A DNA stretch of 64,000 nt from an uncultured Veillonella sp. (GCF_900545795.1 NZ_URAR01000011.1:19538-83537), one strand, 5' to 3'; shown: positions 9,218 to 19,482, counted from the stretch's first letter. A program made the numbers and translations. The notes: generated by a model from the letters alone, not told the origin.

Positions 9218-10579
9218 GTGGACGGTGATGTAGGTCTGGAGATACTCATAATTTTATTGTTAATTGTGGCCAATGGCTTATTTTCAATGACGGAATTGGC
9301 TGTTGTGAATTCTCGTAAAGGCTTATTAGAAGATAGTGCTGAAAAAGGCAGTATAGGGGCTCAAAGAGCCATTCAATTATCGGAAGATCCGAATCAGATG
9401 TTTTCGACGATTCAAATTGGTATTACCTTGATTGGTATCGTTACAGGTTTGTATTCTGGAGCGGCCTTAAGTGACCCTCTAGCTAAGAGTATTAAGGAAT
9501 ATATTCCTTCCTTAGCTACCTATGCAGATTCCTTTAGCCCTATTATTATCGTTTCATTAACGACGTATTTGTCGTTAGTTATCGGTGAATTGGTGCCAAA
9601 GCGTTTGGCTTATAATTCACCAGAGCGCATTGCCATTATTATGGCTGTGCCAATGCATTATTTTGCAGTCATTGCAAAACCTTTAGTGGCTTTACTGAGT
9701 GTATCTACTTCTGGTCTATTAAAATTAATGGGCGTAAAAGATAAGGAAGAATCGCCTGTTACAGAAATGGAAATCAATAAAATGCTCACCCAAGGTGTTG
9801 AGCTTGGCGCCTTTGAAAAGGATGAACCTCGCTTAGTCGATAATGTATTTAGATTAGCTGATTTAAATGCAGGCGATGTTATGACACCGCGGACGCAGTT
9901 AAAATGGTTAGATTTAAATACATCTGAAGAAGAAATCAGAGAAACACTTTGTAATTCCACTCATTATCGCTTGCCTGTAGGTTTTGATTCCTTAGATGAA
10001 TTAAAAGGCTTAATTATTGTAGCTGATGTATTTGCCTCTTATATAAAGGATGAGCAAAGCGCGTCTTTAAAAGCAATTGTAGAAGCTAATATTAAAGAGC
10101 CTGTAATGGTTCCTGAATCAATTACTTTGATGAAATTATTGGAGTTATTCCGTACAGAAGGCGTTCACGAAACAGTGGTGCTTGATGAATATGGCGGATT
10201 TAGTGGTTTAGTTACTCTTCATGACATCATGGAAAAACTAGTTGGTTTAATGCCTGCAAGTGAAGACGAGATGAAGGAAGAGGAAAATCGCATCATCAAA
10301 CGCAATGATACAACTTGGCTTGTAGATGGGCTTATTAGTATTGACGAGTTTAAAGAATATTTTTCTATAAATAAAGAATTGCCTGGTGAAGATGAAGATT
10401 TATATAAAACGGTAGGTGGCTTCTTTATGTATCTCTTTGGTCGCATTCCAAAAGAGTTAGACCGCGCTACTTGGGAAGACTATACATTTGAAGTGGTAGA
10501 TATGGATAATGTGCGCATTGATAAAGTAATGGTCATTCATGAAGTATTGAGCGAAGAAGCTACAGAGGAAGAATCTTAA
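9218..10579 (+). CDS. CNNM/CorC-family membrane protein with CBS domains
   Basis: This 453-residue protein has the order DUF21 membrane domain (about 1-180, four hydrophobic segments), paired CBS domains (about 205-330, with VMTPRTQL and ETVVLDEYGGFSGLVT) and a C-terminal CorC_HlyC domain (about 360-445). Family members are often labelled hemolysin, but known ones act in Mg2+/Co2+ or polyamine export. The start is GTG, six bases after AAGAGGAGAG. It stands alone with its own terminator. Confidence 0.88.
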   Translation: MDGDVGLEILIILLLIVANGLFSMTELAVVNSRKGLLEDSAEKGSIGAQRAIQLSEDPNQMFSTIQIGITLIGIVTGLYSGAALSDPLAKSIKEYIPSLATYADSFSPIIIVSLTTYLSLVIGELVPKRLAYNSPERIAIIMAVPMHYFAVIAKPLVALLSVSTSGLLKLMGVKDKEESPVTEMEINKMLTQGVELGAFEKDEPRLVDNVFRLADLNAGDVMTPRTQLKWLDLNTSEEEIRETLCNSTHYRLPVGFDSLDELKGLIIVADVFASYIKDEQSASLKAIVEANIKEPVMVPESITLMKLLELFRTEGVHETVVLDEYGGFSGLVTLHDIMEKLVGLMPASEDEMKEEENRIIKRNDTTWLVDGLISIDEFKEYFSINKELPGEDEDLYKTVGGFFMYLFGRIPKELDRATWEDYTFEVVDMDNVRIDKVMVIHEVLSEEATEEES

Positions 10580-10981
10580 TTTACACCTAGTATATGAGCT
10601 GAGTATTCTTAAACTTACATAGAGAAAAATAAGCTAAATCATTAGATTTCATTATGTATTTTGTAATAATAAGATAGTTTGAAAATGATTGTATTGAATA
10701 ATTATTAAAAAATATATATTTATATTCTCCAATATAAATATATTTGAAAATAAAAAATCCTTGGAAAAGTTATTGAATAAAAAGATAACTTTTCTGAGGA
10801 TTTTTTATTATATCTATTGAATTAATGTAGTTTTCGCGATAAAATAGATATAGTGGATTATGAAGAAAGAATTAAAAATATTAATAACGAGTAATATATA
10901 TTATTGTACATATTGTATAAAACTAAAAGTTAGAAAATTATATTTAATATTAAATATAATCGATTTTAGAAAGGTACACTT
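10580..10981. other. AT-rich intergenic region with terminator
   Basis: No gene is seen. An AT-only dyad lies at about 10708-10745. The clear terminator is given separately. The rest is low-complexity AT sequence up to the AGAAAGG site of the next gene. Confidence 0.6.
10756..10806 (+). terminator. Intrinsic terminator after the CNNM gene
   Basis: AATCCTTGGAAAAGTTAT (10756-10773) pairs with ATAACTTTTCTGAGGATT (10785-10802) with one internal mismatch, followed by T residues. Confidence 0.85.
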
Positions 10982-12040
10982 ATGAAAGCACTGCAGTTGG
11001 TTATGCAAGGCAAGTTTTTTGATGTAAGAGTACATAATCTACAAATGCCTGCCATAGGAGCTGATGAAGTATTAGTTAAAGTTATGTATGCTGGTGTGAA
11101 TCCAGCTGATTATTTAACTGCTACAGGATTTTTTAATATTGCTAAAAAGCCTACACTTCCTTATACCTTAGGTTATGAGTTGTGCGGTAAAGTTGTAGCT
11201 AAGGGGCAACTTGTTCACCATATTACTGTTGGTGATATTGTGATTGGCAGCGGTGAAGGTTGCTTCGCTTCTTATGTGGCGCTGAAAGAAAATCAAATTG
11301 CTAAATTGCCTGAATTCTTTACTATGGCGGAAGGTGCTGCCATTCCTATTGCAGCCTTGACAGCCTATCAAGCATTTAAGGCGTTAGGTATTAAAGGATT
11401 AGAAAGCAATACTACGATACACGAGGCGGTAGAAAGTACTATCTTGCCTGCTCATGAGTTGTTACAGGCTAGAGAGTCTCTATTTATAGCAGGCGGTACT
11501 GGTGCAGTTGGTTTTATGGCCATCGCACTAGCTCATAAGTTAGGGCTTATTACCTATGTAAGTGGCAATGGTAAAAAGGCAGAGCAAGCTATGGCATTAG
11601 GAGCTAAACAAGTCTTTGATTATAAGTCTACATCACTAATCCAATTAAAAGAGTCAGTAACTTATGGTCTCGATATGGTTGGTGGCACTATGACGCACAA
11701 ATTGCAACAGTTAGTAAGGGACCATGGCTCTGTAGTGACTATAAAAGGGATTCCTACCGGTGAGTTTGCCAAAGCAGAAGGACTAGCTTTTTGGCAGCAA
11801 CAGCTTTTACAATGAGCATCTATGCCTTATCGGTATTATGCGGCTTGGCGTCATCAGGTATATGAATTTATATCGGTTAAACCGGGAAGACAAGACTTAG
11901 AATATATGCTAGAGGTCATTCAAGAAATAGGATATAAGCCTTCGATTGATAGTATCTACTCCTTAGAGGAGGGAGAGAAGGCGTTACGCTATGTCAATGT
12001 AGGTGGTTTAAAAGGTAAGGTGCTACTAAAGATACAATAA
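10982..12040 (+). pseudogene. MDR-family zinc-type alcohol dehydrogenase/quinone oxidoreductase, split by an in-frame TGA
   Basis: The first 277 codons encode a GroES-like fold (GVNPADYL near residue 40, GYELCGKV near 65) and the Rossmann motif GGTGAVGFMAIALA near 177. Translation stops at TGA 11813-11815. The same frame stays open from there to 12040 and encodes the missing C-terminal part, ending GGLKGKVLLKIQ as in family members. Without the TGA the product would be 352 residues, normal for the family. A single base change (for example TGG to TGA) explains it. An internal ATG at 11822 could give a 72-residue fragment. The promoter region and AGAAAGG site look intact. Confidence 0.8.
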
Positions 12041-12266
12041 TGGTAAAGGTACAGTAATTATAAAGACTTAGTAAATCTAAAGATTGAGTATTTTAAAATA
12101 GAGAAAATTTAAAAGTATATCCAAATTAAAGATTGAGTAATATTAAAGGCATAGTTATTTTAGAGACAGTAATTTTAAGAATTCAGGTAGATACATATAA
12201 TTTTAAAAGGAGATCAATAGATTTAGAACTTCGCTGGTAAATAATTAAATGAAAAAGGAGATATTT
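12041..12266. other. Intergenic, nothing recognised
   Basis: The stretch is AT-rich with loose repeats around AAAGATTGAGTA. The ribosome binding site AAGGAG at 12255-12260 serves the next gene. No other feature is visible. Confidence 0.5.
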
Positions 12267-12875
12267 ATGGAGAGACATTCAAATGTAGGGGAAAATAAAG
12301 AGCTTATGGCAGCGTTTGATACATCTATAGATCAATTTAAACCATTAATTGAAACCATCAGTGTTTTTTCTACTTATATTAATGAATTGAGAAAAGACTT
12401 TTTAAAGGAGTCTATTAAAACCTATATAGATTCTGTACCTACTGATAAGGCATCAGGTATATTAAAGAAACGATTTAATCATTCAGAGATGCAAATTATT
12501 AGCTATATAGAAGCTAATGATGATAACACAGCTACTTACCAAGAATTAGTGCAGGCTATGCCATTCTCACAGGGCATGCTGTCTCGCTATGTAAAGCGAC
12601 TATCTACAGAAGGTTTAATTGTTAAGTTCCATAAGAGTAATGATTTAAAATCTATTTTGTTGCGCACTACTGAGCTAGGCAACTCCTTTGCTTTGATTCA
12701 CAATGAGCTTCATAAGCTAGAAGATAAGTATTATGAAAATCTATTGGGCTCTCTTCCTTCTGAAAAAGTACAGCATACCTTAGAAGTACTGGAAATTATT
12801 TTAAATAGCAAGAGATTCTTATCTCCAGAAGATAGAGGTAAGCAAAATTCATTAGCTATTCCTAGCAAGGTATAA
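12267..12875 (+). CDS. MarR-family transcriptional regulator
   Basis: This 202-residue protein has a winged-helix DNA-binding region (about residues 70-130: HSEMQIISYIE, YQELVQAMPFSQGMLSRYVKRLSTEGLIVK) between helical dimerisation segments, as in the MarR family. An upstream in-frame ATG at 12249 exists, but the ATG at 12267 lies six bases after AAGGAG and is preferred. It lies upstream of the RND efflux genes on the same strand and is separated from them by a terminator-like hairpin, so control of the pump is plausible but inferred. Confidence 0.8.
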   Translation: MERHSNVGENKELMAAFDTSIDQFKPLIETISVFSTYINELRKDFLKESIKTYIDSVPTDKASGILKKRFNHSEMQIISYIEANDDNTATYQELVQAMPFSQGMLSRYVKRLSTEGLIVKFHKSNDLKSILLRTTELGNSFALIHNELHKLEDKYYENLLGSLPSEKVQHTLEVLEIILNSKRFLSPEDRGKQNSLAIPSKV

Positions 12876-12929
12876 TGAATTTTTTTGATATGTCATAATA
12901 AAATATGAATACGAATATTTAGGCTTCAT

Positions 12930-12973
12930 ACCTAGGTTTCTTTACATAAAAATAAAGGAACCTAGGTTTATTT
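12930..12973 (+). terminator. Terminator-like hairpin after the MarR gene
   Basis: ACCTAGGTTTCTTTA (12930-12944) pairs with TAAAGGAACCTAGGT (12953-12967) with one G-U pair. The tail TTATTTATT is T-rich but interrupted. Confidence 0.7.
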
Positions 12974-13143
12974 ATTAATTTTTTATTAGTTAGATATAAA
13001 ATAAATCTATTAGCAGATTGACAATTTCTGACTCCATACGTACAATTAACTTAATTATTACCAGTAATATATTATATAATGAATAGGGACATATTATGTA
13101 TATTAAACGAGATATAATTCTTAGTTGTAAGGAGGTTGTTTTG

Positions 13144-14241
13144 ATGTGGAACAGAGTGAATAGATCCTGGAAAGGTAGACTAGGTATACTCAGTGTTTTA
13201 CTCATTAGTATAGGGTTAGTAGTCGGCGGTTGTGGTAAGGATGAGGAGACTGTGAGTACAGTGCCTTTAGTTAAGACTATGGTCGTTGGCAAAGATTCTG
13301 TAGGTCAGGAAAATTCTTTGGCCGGTACAATTAAGAATCGCTATGAAACGGCTTTATCCTTCCAAATTGGAGGTCGTGTAGTACAAAAGAATTTTAATAT
13401 TGGCGATCGCGTGAGCGCTGGTCAAGTCTTAGCTGTTTTAAGTCAAAGTGATACGAGTAGCCAAGTGCAAAATGCACAAGGTGCATTGGCTGCAGCGCAG
13501 TCCCAATATGATTTAGCTGCCACTAATGTAGAGCGTTATCGCACTTTATATTCTCAGGAAGCGATTAGCCAATTACAATTAGATCAGATGGAAAATAGCT
13601 TTAAAGTAGCTGCCGCACAATTAGCGCAAGCACAGGCTAATGTTCAGATGAGTACGAATCAACAAGAGTATACACAGCTAGTAGCGCCAGCTGATGGTAT
13701 CATTACGGCTAGTTCTGTTGAAGTAGGACAAGTAGTAGGTGCTGGACAAACAGTAGGCTCTATTGCCGTAGGCAATGAACCAGAAGCTATTATTGCCATT
13801 CCAGAGCAAATGCTAGCTTCGGTCACTACTGGTACAGATGTGAAAGTTTCATTTTGGGCTTTGCCTAATGAAATTACAAATGGCGTAGTACGAGAAATTT
13901 CACCAGTACCAGACCCTACAGCCCGTACTTATACAGTAAAAATTTCCTTGCCTAATCCACCCGCTCAATTGCAATTAGGTATGACTGCTAATGCTGTATT
14001 TGACCAACAAAATGCCACAGGTGTTACTGTGCCATTAACAGCATTAGTGAATACAGACTCCAGTAACAAGGGCGAAGCTCAAGTATATGTAGTTAAAGAC
14101 GATACAGTTCATTTAGTAACAGTTAAAATTGGAGCTTTAGGTAAGAACAGTGTTGTTGTTGAATCTGGTTTATCTAAAGGTGATAGAGTAGTTACCGCCG
14201 GAGCTGATAAACTAGAGGAAGGAGCTAAGGTACGTATATGA
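13144..14241 (+). CDS. RND efflux periplasmic adaptor lipoprotein
   Basis: This is the membrane-fusion subunit that links an RND pump to an outer-membrane channel. The 365-residue product has a positively charged N-terminus, a hydrophobic segment and the lipobox VGGC with Cys30, so it is likely a lipoprotein facing the periplasm. A barrel-sandwich half (IGGRV-KNFNIGDRVSAGQVLA), a coiled hairpin rich in Ala/Gln (about 100-165) and the second half (APADGIITASSVEVGQVV) follow in order. The ATG at 13144 has AAGGAGG upstream; an ATG at 13096 has none. It overlaps the pump gene by four bases. No TolC-like gene is in the window. Confidence 0.9.
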   Translation: MWNRVNRSWKGRLGILSVLLISIGLVVGGCGKDEETVSTVPLVKTMVVGKDSVGQENSLAGTIKNRYETALSFQIGGRVVQKNFNIGDRVSAGQVLAVLSQSDTSSQVQNAQGALAAAQSQYDLAATNVERYRTLYSQEAISQLQLDQMENSFKVAAAQLAQAQANVQMSTNQQEYTQLVAPADGIITASSVEVGQVVGAGQTVGSIAVGNEPEAIIAIPEQMLASVTTGTDVKVSFWALPNEITNGVVREISPVPDPTARTYTVKISLPNPPAQLQLGMTANAVFDQQNATGVTVPLTALVNTDSSNKGEAQVYVVKDDTVHLVTVKIGALGKNSVVVESGLSKGDRVVTAGADKLEEGAKVRI

Positions 14242-17200
14242 GTCGTTTTAACTTAGCTGACTGGGCTCTTAGACATAAATCGATTGTTTATTTCTTTATG
14301 GCTATTCTATTTGCTATAGGTGCCTTCTCCTTTATTAATATAGGGCGTATGGAAGATCCTAATTTTACCATTCGCACCATGGTAGTAGCAGCTACTTGGC
14401 CAGGGGCCTCACCAGAACAAATGTCAGAGCAAGTGACTGATAAATTAGAAGAAAAAATTCGCGATTTACCAGGCCTTGATTATACAAAGAGTTTTACTGA
14501 TGGCAATAAAACCGTCATTTATATTAATTTAAAAGAAACCTTACCGGCTGATGAGGTGCGAGCCGCCTGGACTGAAGTGCGCCATATGGTAGATGATGAA
14601 TGGCGCAACTTGCCGTCTGGTGTACAAGGGCCTATCATTAATGATCGCTTCGATGATGTGTATGGAACTATTTATGCACTCACTGGGGACGAGTATTCCT
14701 ATGAAGAAAAAAGAGCCTATGCTGAAGATATTAAGCGTATTTTACTGTCTGTTCTCAATGTGAAGCGCATTGATTTAAAAGGTGTGCAAGAGCAGACTTT
14801 ATATGTGGAAATAAACAAAGATAAATTAGCTTCTTATCACATTAGCAGCAATACTTTGTTAAATGCCATTAAACAGCAAAGTGCTATGGTTCCATCAGGG
14901 ATGATTGATACGGATACTAATAATGTGTATTTACGTGTTAATGGTCTCTTTGATAGCGTAGAAGCTGTACGCGATATGCCTTTGCAGATTAATGGACAAA
15001 CTTTACGCTTAGGTGATATGGCAACGGTGCGCTTAGATTATGAATCGCCACAAAGTCCATTATTTTACTATAATGGCAAGTCTGCTATAGGTATTGCCGT
15101 TTCCATGGATCCAGGGGCGAATAATATTGAATTTGGCGAGGCCTTAGATGCTAAATTAGCTTCCTATAAATCTGAATTGCCTTTAGGACTTGAAATTGGT
15201 CAAGTATCTAATCAACCTAAAGTAGTGGACGAATCTATTAGTGAATTTACTCGCTCTTTATTTGAAGCTATTACTATTGTACTCATTGTAAGCTTTATAT
15301 CCTTAGGGGTGCGCAGTGGTGTTGTTGTAGCTCTTACAATTCCTGTCGTTGTGGCCAGTACCTTTGTGGGCATGTATGCAGATGGTTTAGAGCTACATAA
15401 AGTAAGTTTAGGGGCCTTGATTATTTCCCTGGGCTTATTAGTAGATGATGCTATTATCGTAGTGGAAATGATGACTTTAAAGATGGAAGAGGGCTTAGAT
15501 ACGCATAGTGCGGCTACCTTTGCATATAAGGCTACGGCCTTCCCTATGCTTAGTGGTACTTTAATTACTTGTGCAGGCTTTTTACCAATCTTTTTATCAA
15601 AAGGATCCGTAGCTGAATTTACACACACTTTATTTATCGTTGTATCAGTAGCATTACTCTTATCTTGGTTTGCCTCTGTATTGGTTAGCCCTGTTCTAGG
15701 GAGTAAGCTAATACGAATTAAAGAAAATCATGAAGAGAGTCGGGCTGTACGAGTACAAAGAGCCTTTTTAAAACGCTTTGAAAAAGTTTTACATTGGGCT
15801 CTAGGGCATCGCCGTATTGTGTTGGTGACGACTTTGATTTTATTTATTGTATCTCTTCTTAGCGTGCCACTAATTAAGGTGGAATTCTTCCCGAATTCAA
15901 CGCGACCAGAAATTATGCTGTCTGTGCAATTTCCACAAAGCTCTTCCTTGCAATATACTAAGGAACAAGCTGAGAAATTAGATAATTTACTCAGTGGAGA
16001 TAAGCGCATAGAACATTATTCTGCTCATATTGGTGAAGGGGCACCGCGCTTTGTGTTGACCTTAGAGCCAGAGGTGGAGCGCAATAATTTTATGCAGTAT
16101 GTAATTGTCGCCAATTCTCTAGATGATCGCAATAGTTTATATGAAGAATTACAAACTAAGCTTAAAGATGAATTTCCTGCTGCTTTAATTAATATGAATT
16201 TTATTCAAACTGGGCCACCTTCTAAATATCCTATTATGTTCCGCGTATCAGGTCCTGATATGAAGGAAGTAAAAAATATTGCCCTTAAGGTAGAAGATGT
16301 TTTTAAAACCTATCCAGAAATTACCGATATTTCGCAAGACTGGCCAGATAATACACCGAATGTATCTATTCATATAGACCCAGCTAAAGCGCGCATGATG
16401 GGCGTTGATAGCTATTCTGTGAGTCTAGACTTACAAAGTAAGATTTCTGGCGTAGCAGCTGGTGAATATTATGTAGGTAATCAAACCATCCCAATGAAGT
16501 TTAAACTTGGTGGCGATGAAAGCCACAATATGAGTGTATTGCAAAATATTCCTGTGCAAACAGGCTCTGGTGCCTATGTGCCACTCAGCCAAATTGCTAC
16601 GATTTCTATGGATTCGGAAGATGGAATTATTTGGCATCGCAATATGGCGCCAACCATTACAGTTCATGGTAATGTACCGCCTACAGTGATGGCCAATAGT
16701 TTAGCTAATGATATAGATAAAAAACTAGAAGCTCTACGCTCTGAAATTCCAGCAGGCTATACAATTGAAGTAGGTGGCTCCGCAGAACAAAGTAATATTG
16801 CTATGGATAATTTAAAAGGTCCTATGCCCATTATGCTCTGCTTGATTATGATAATTCTCATGTTCCAATTGAAGAAAATATCGCTTATGCTCATGGCCTT
16901 ACTTACAGCTCCATTAGGACTCATTGGCGTTGTTATTACTATGTTATTAACTAATACACCTATGGGCTTTATGGTAGTACTAGGGGTTATTTCTTTAAGT
17001 GGTATGATTATCCGTAACTCTATTATCTTAATTGATCAAATAGAATTACATCGAAAAGAAGGACAAAGTTTGTATGAAGCTATAGTTAGCTCTACCATTC
17101 TTCGCTTTAGACCGATTATGCTGACTGCATTAGCAGCTATTTTAGGCATGGTGCCACTTATGCGCAGTGCCTTCTGGTCGCCTATGGCCATTGCCTTTAG

Positions 17201-17291
17201 TGGTGGTCTTTTAGTGGCTACGATATTAACTTTGGTAGTTTTACCGGTTATGTATGCTGTGTATTTTAAAGCACCTAATGAAGATAATTAA
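14238..17291 (+). CDS. RND-family inner-membrane efflux transporter
   Basis: This 1,017-residue protein is the proton-driven pump of the pair. Two repeats of six membrane segments surround large periplasmic loops. The paired acidic residues of TM4 are present (LLVDDAII, Asp403 and Asp404), as is the PGASPEQ motif near residue 53 of the porter domain. It is translationally coupled (ATGA) to the adaptor. Drug versus metabolite specificity cannot be read from the sequence. The pair implies an outer membrane. Confidence 0.92.
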   Translation: MSRFNLADWALRHKSIVYFFMAILFAIGAFSFINIGRMEDPNFTIRTMVVAATWPGASPEQMSEQVTDKLEEKIRDLPGLDYTKSFTDGNKTVIYINLKETLPADEVRAAWTEVRHMVDDEWRNLPSGVQGPIINDRFDDVYGTIYALTGDEYSYEEKRAYAEDIKRILLSVLNVKRIDLKGVQEQTLYVEINKDKLASYHISSNTLLNAIKQQSAMVPSGMIDTDTNNVYLRVNGLFDSVEAVRDMPLQINGQTLRLGDMATVRLDYESPQSPLFYYNGKSAIGIAVSMDPGANNIEFGEALDAKLASYKSELPLGLEIGQVSNQPKVVDESISEFTRSLFEAITIVLIVSFISLGVRSGVVVALTIPVVVASTFVGMYADGLELHKVSLGALIISLGLLVDDAIIVVEMMTLKMEEGLDTHSAATFAYKATAFPMLSGTLITCAGFLPIFLSKGSVAEFTHTLFIVVSVALLLSWFASVLVSPVLGSKLIRIKENHEESRAVRVQRAFLKRFEKVLHWALGHRRIVLVTTLILFIVSLLSVPLIKVEFFPNSTRPEIMLSVQFPQSSSLQYTKEQAEKLDNLLSGDKRIEHYSAHIGEGAPRFVLTLEPEVERNNFMQYVIVANSLDDRNSLYEELQTKLKDEFPAALINMNFIQTGPPSKYPIMFRVSGPDMKEVKNIALKVEDVFKTYPEITDISQDWPDNTPNVSIHIDPAKARMMGVDSYSVSLDLQSKISGVAAGEYYVGNQTIPMKFKLGGDESHNMSVLQNIPVQTGSGAYVPLSQIATISMDSEDGIIWHRNMAPTITVHGNVPPTVMANSLANDIDKKLEALRSEIPAGYTIEVGGSAEQSNIAMDNLKGPMPIMLCLIMIILMFQLKKISLMLMALLTAPLGLIGVVITMLLTNTPMGFMVVLGVISLSGMIIRNSIILIDQIELHRKEGQSLYEAIVSSTILRFRPIMLTALAAILGMVPLMRSAFWSPMAIAFSGGLLVATILTLVVLPVMYAVYFKAPNEDN

Positions 17292-17376
17292 TAAAATACA
17301 TATTGATTAGTTACTGCTATATATGGTTAAATAATAACAGAAGATAAGACTAACAATTAGAAAGGGAGCTATTAGG

Positions 17377-17694
17377 ATGACTAATGTAGCGTACTATGCT
17401 ATCCATTATGGGGTAGATGAAAAGGGATATATTGCTTTTAATAAGGAAACAAAGGATGTAGAGGTAGTCTTGCCTGCTGAAGAATGGCAGCAAAAAGTAT
17501 GGTCTTATTTACATACAGACCAACAAATAGAAAAGGCTACAGGTCTTGATACATATGAAACAATTACTATTGCACCTTTAGAGTCCTTAGAGAATCTAAA
17601 ATTAGCCCTTACCTTGATGTGGGAACGCACTGATGTGCAAGTTGACTGGAGTCGACCTGTAGAATTAGATGGGCAATTGATTTTCCCTGAATAA
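17377..17694 (+). CDS. Hypothetical 105-residue protein
   Basis: I do not recognise this protein. It is acidic, without membrane segments or cysteines, and contains several Trp residues (EEWQQKVWSYL, VQVDWSRP). It starts at an ATG after AAAGGGAG, 85 bases after the pump gene. The terminator that probably belonged to it now lies beyond the transposon at 19492. Confidence 0.7.
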   Translation: MTNVAYYAIHYGVDEKGYIAFNKETKDVEVVLPAEEWQQKVWSYLHTDQQIEKATGLDTYETITIAPLESLENLKLALTLMWERTDVQVDWSRPVELDGQLIFPE

Positions 17695-17749
17695 GTTTTA
17701 TACACAATGTGTAAGTTTTATAGCTTTGCCTTAATAAGTGAATAGATTA

Positions 17750-17757
17750 TAAAATAA
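17750..17757. repeat. Target-site duplication, left copy
   Basis: TAAAATAA directly abuts the left end of the transposon and is repeated exactly at 19483-19490. An 8-bp duplication is typical of IS1595-family insertion. Confidence 0.9.
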
Positions 17758-17838
17758 GGCTATGTCACAACAAACAGTTGATAAATAGCCATTTTTATAG
17801 GGGAGTATCAGAACTCCCCTACAAACTGTTATTTGCAG

Positions 17839-18333
17839 TTATCTATACTCATTTGGAATTTCGATATGAAGTGTCTCACACAATAACTTCACATCATGTG
17901 CATCATTTTCATCAAACTCGTATCCCAGATGGAACATTACTTGACTATATGGTTCAATACAGGAAACCTCTATTTCCTCAATTCTTCCTTTACCCGAAAA
18001 AGTTTCTACCGGAAAACAATCCCCATCATAAAGAATTTCACCTTCGTCCGTATATTCAAAACAATGCAAATCAATAATTCTGTTTTTCAAATCTTCCCAT
18101 ACAGTATGGTTCAATGTTGTATATTCCATCTTAATCTCATAAAAGCCATTAGCTTTCATTATTTCTATAAAGTTCTGATAATCGTTCTTTTCTACAAAAA
18201 TGTCAATATCATTATGGGCTCTTGACTGATATCCAAGAAGAGCATCTACACCCCAGCCACCATCAAGAAAGACTTTAATCTCCGCATCTATTGCAAATTG
18301 AAGAATCTGTTTTACATCTGTTATATTGACCAT
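17839..18333 (-). CDS. lnu(C): Lincosamide nucleotidyltransferase Lnu(C)
   Basis: The enzyme adenylylates lincosamides such as lincomycin and clindamycin and so confers resistance. The 164-residue product equals the known Lnu(C) length. The nucleotidyltransferase motif GGWGVDALLG is near residue 25 and HNDIDIFVE follows with Asp42 and Asp44 as likely metal ligands. The start ATG at 18333 is preceded by GGAGATGATAAG; an upstream in-frame ATG at 18402 lies inside the transposase gene. It sits 23 bases downstream of the transposase gene and is probably co-transcribed with it. Confidence 0.95.
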   Translation of the reverse strand: MVNITDVKQILQFAIDAEIKVFLDGGWGVDALLGYQSRAHNDIDIFVEKNDYQNFIEIMKANGFYEIKMEYTTLNHTVWEDLKNRIIDLHCFEYTDEGEILYDGDCFPVETFSGKGRIEEIEVSCIEPYSQVMFHLGYEFDENDAHDVKLLCETLHIEIPNEYR

Positions 18334-18356
18334 CTTATCATCTCCACAAATTCTAA

Positions 18357-19400
18357 TTAGGCGACCAGAGGAACTGCTGGTCTGTTTGATAAATCTCTGC
18401 ATTTAGCAGTTTTCAATGTTGCCAAAACAAAAGTTAAGAAGATGTTCCTTTTCTCCATGTCGCTTTCTTTGGCGTAATTTACAAGGTTATTCCACACAAG
18501 ATAGTTGTTCAGATACTTGGTAGAAACACCGTTAAAGCCACGCATAAACCTCTTTAGCTGGCTATGGTAGCTATTGATATGTTGGATATTATAAATGCCT
18601 TTCTTGGCTTTGCCAGTCTTTAACTGCACAAGGTCAATGCCATTGGCATTTGTAAATCTCACATAGGAGTTCATCTTGTCCGTAACAAGAGTGGAATTGG
18701 TCTTAATCCTACCATCATAAATATGATGTAAATCTCTTGTAGAAACTCTACCAGTATTCGTAATCTTGGAGATAGACAAGCCATTCCTATTAACCGCACA
18801 AGGAACACATACCTTTTCTTGGGACAAGCCTCTGATATGTGTAGAATGACCACGCTTATGAGCCTTGCGTGGCATAGCAAATGTCTTACTCTTGCTATGA
18901 TTGCCCTTGTACGAGATGGCGAAAAAAGTTTCGTCAGCCTCAATAATGCCGTCAAGGGTAACATCGTCTGCCATATTCTGAAGTGCATCCAAAATCTTGT
19001 GTCTCCAAAGGAATGCGGTGTTTCTGTGAATCCCACAAGCAACAGCAGTCTTACGAATGGATAAGCCATTCATCATACAATCAATGTACTGCTCCCACAC
19101 GGACAAGTCTTTTCTTGTACCAGACACAATGGAGTTCGTAGCAATCACGAAGGACTTGCCACAATCCTTACATACATATCGCTGTGTGCCATCTTTACGA
19201 TGACCATTGCGAACCACATGGATACAGCCACAAAGAGGGCATACACGACCATTTGCAAAGCGTTCCTTTGCTACGAAATCTTCAATATTCAAAGACTTTA
19301 CAAAGGCAGGACTTAAAAGCATTGTTTTAAGGCTTTCCTGCTCTGCGACAGTCAACTTACCGATAATATCTAATGCGTCTTTGATAGTAGGCATATCCAA
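18357..19400 (-). CDS. IS1595-family (ISSag10-like) transposase
   Basis: This 347-residue DDE-type transposase has an N-terminal zinc ribbon (CPLCG near residue 54, CKDCG near 77), a helix-turn-helix (SIRKTAVACGIHRNTAFLWR) and an ISXO2-like catalytic domain with IEADETFF, TDKMNSY and a C-terminal NSYHSQLKRFMRGFNGVSTK block. GGAGG lies just before the ATG. It is intact, and both terminal repeats are present. Confidence 0.93.
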   Translation of the reverse strand: MDMPTIKDALDIIGKLTVAEQESLKTMLLSPAFVKSLNIEDFVAKERFANGRVCPLCGCIHVVRNGHRKDGTQRYVCKDCGKSFVIATNSIVSGTRKDLSVWEQYIDCMMNGLSIRKTAVACGIHRNTAFLWRHKILDALQNMADDVTLDGIIEADETFFAISYKGNHSKSKTFAMPRKAHKRGHSTHIRGLSQEKVCVPCAVNRNGLSISKITNTGRVSTRDLHHIYDGRIKTNSTLVTDKMNSYVRFTNANGIDLVQLKTGKAKKGIYNIQHINSYHSQLKRFMRGFNGVSTKYLNNYLVWNNLVNYAKESDMEKRNIFLTFVLATLKTAKCRDLSNRPAVPLVA

Positions 19401-19482
19401 TTACCTCCTTCGGTGGTACTGTTTCTTACTATTATTATACGATATTTCTCGTCAAAAATCAACCATTTGTTGTGACAGAGCC

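Larger units (their letters stand above)
17758..19482. mobile_element. MTnSag1-like transposon (ISSag10/IS1595 family) carrying lnu(C)
   Basis: A 1,725-bp element has 25-bp terminal inverted repeats (17758-17782 and 19458-19482, three mismatches, core TGTCACAACAAA) and an 8-bp target duplication. It holds a transposase gene and a lincosamide nucleotidyltransferase gene, both on the minus strand. The size and gene pair match MTnSag1 of Streptococcus agalactiae, described from memory as about 1.72 kb. Ends and genes look intact, so the element is probably recent and potentially mobile. Confidence 0.93.

Noticed and set aside
11813..11815. TGA in the oxidoreductase gene as selenocysteine
   Set aside because: Family members do not use Sec at this point and no convincing SECIS hairpin follows; a nonsense change is simpler.
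17778..18225. Open frames antisense to lnu(C)
   Set aside because: They are shadows of a well-recognised resistance gene and have no start signals of their own.
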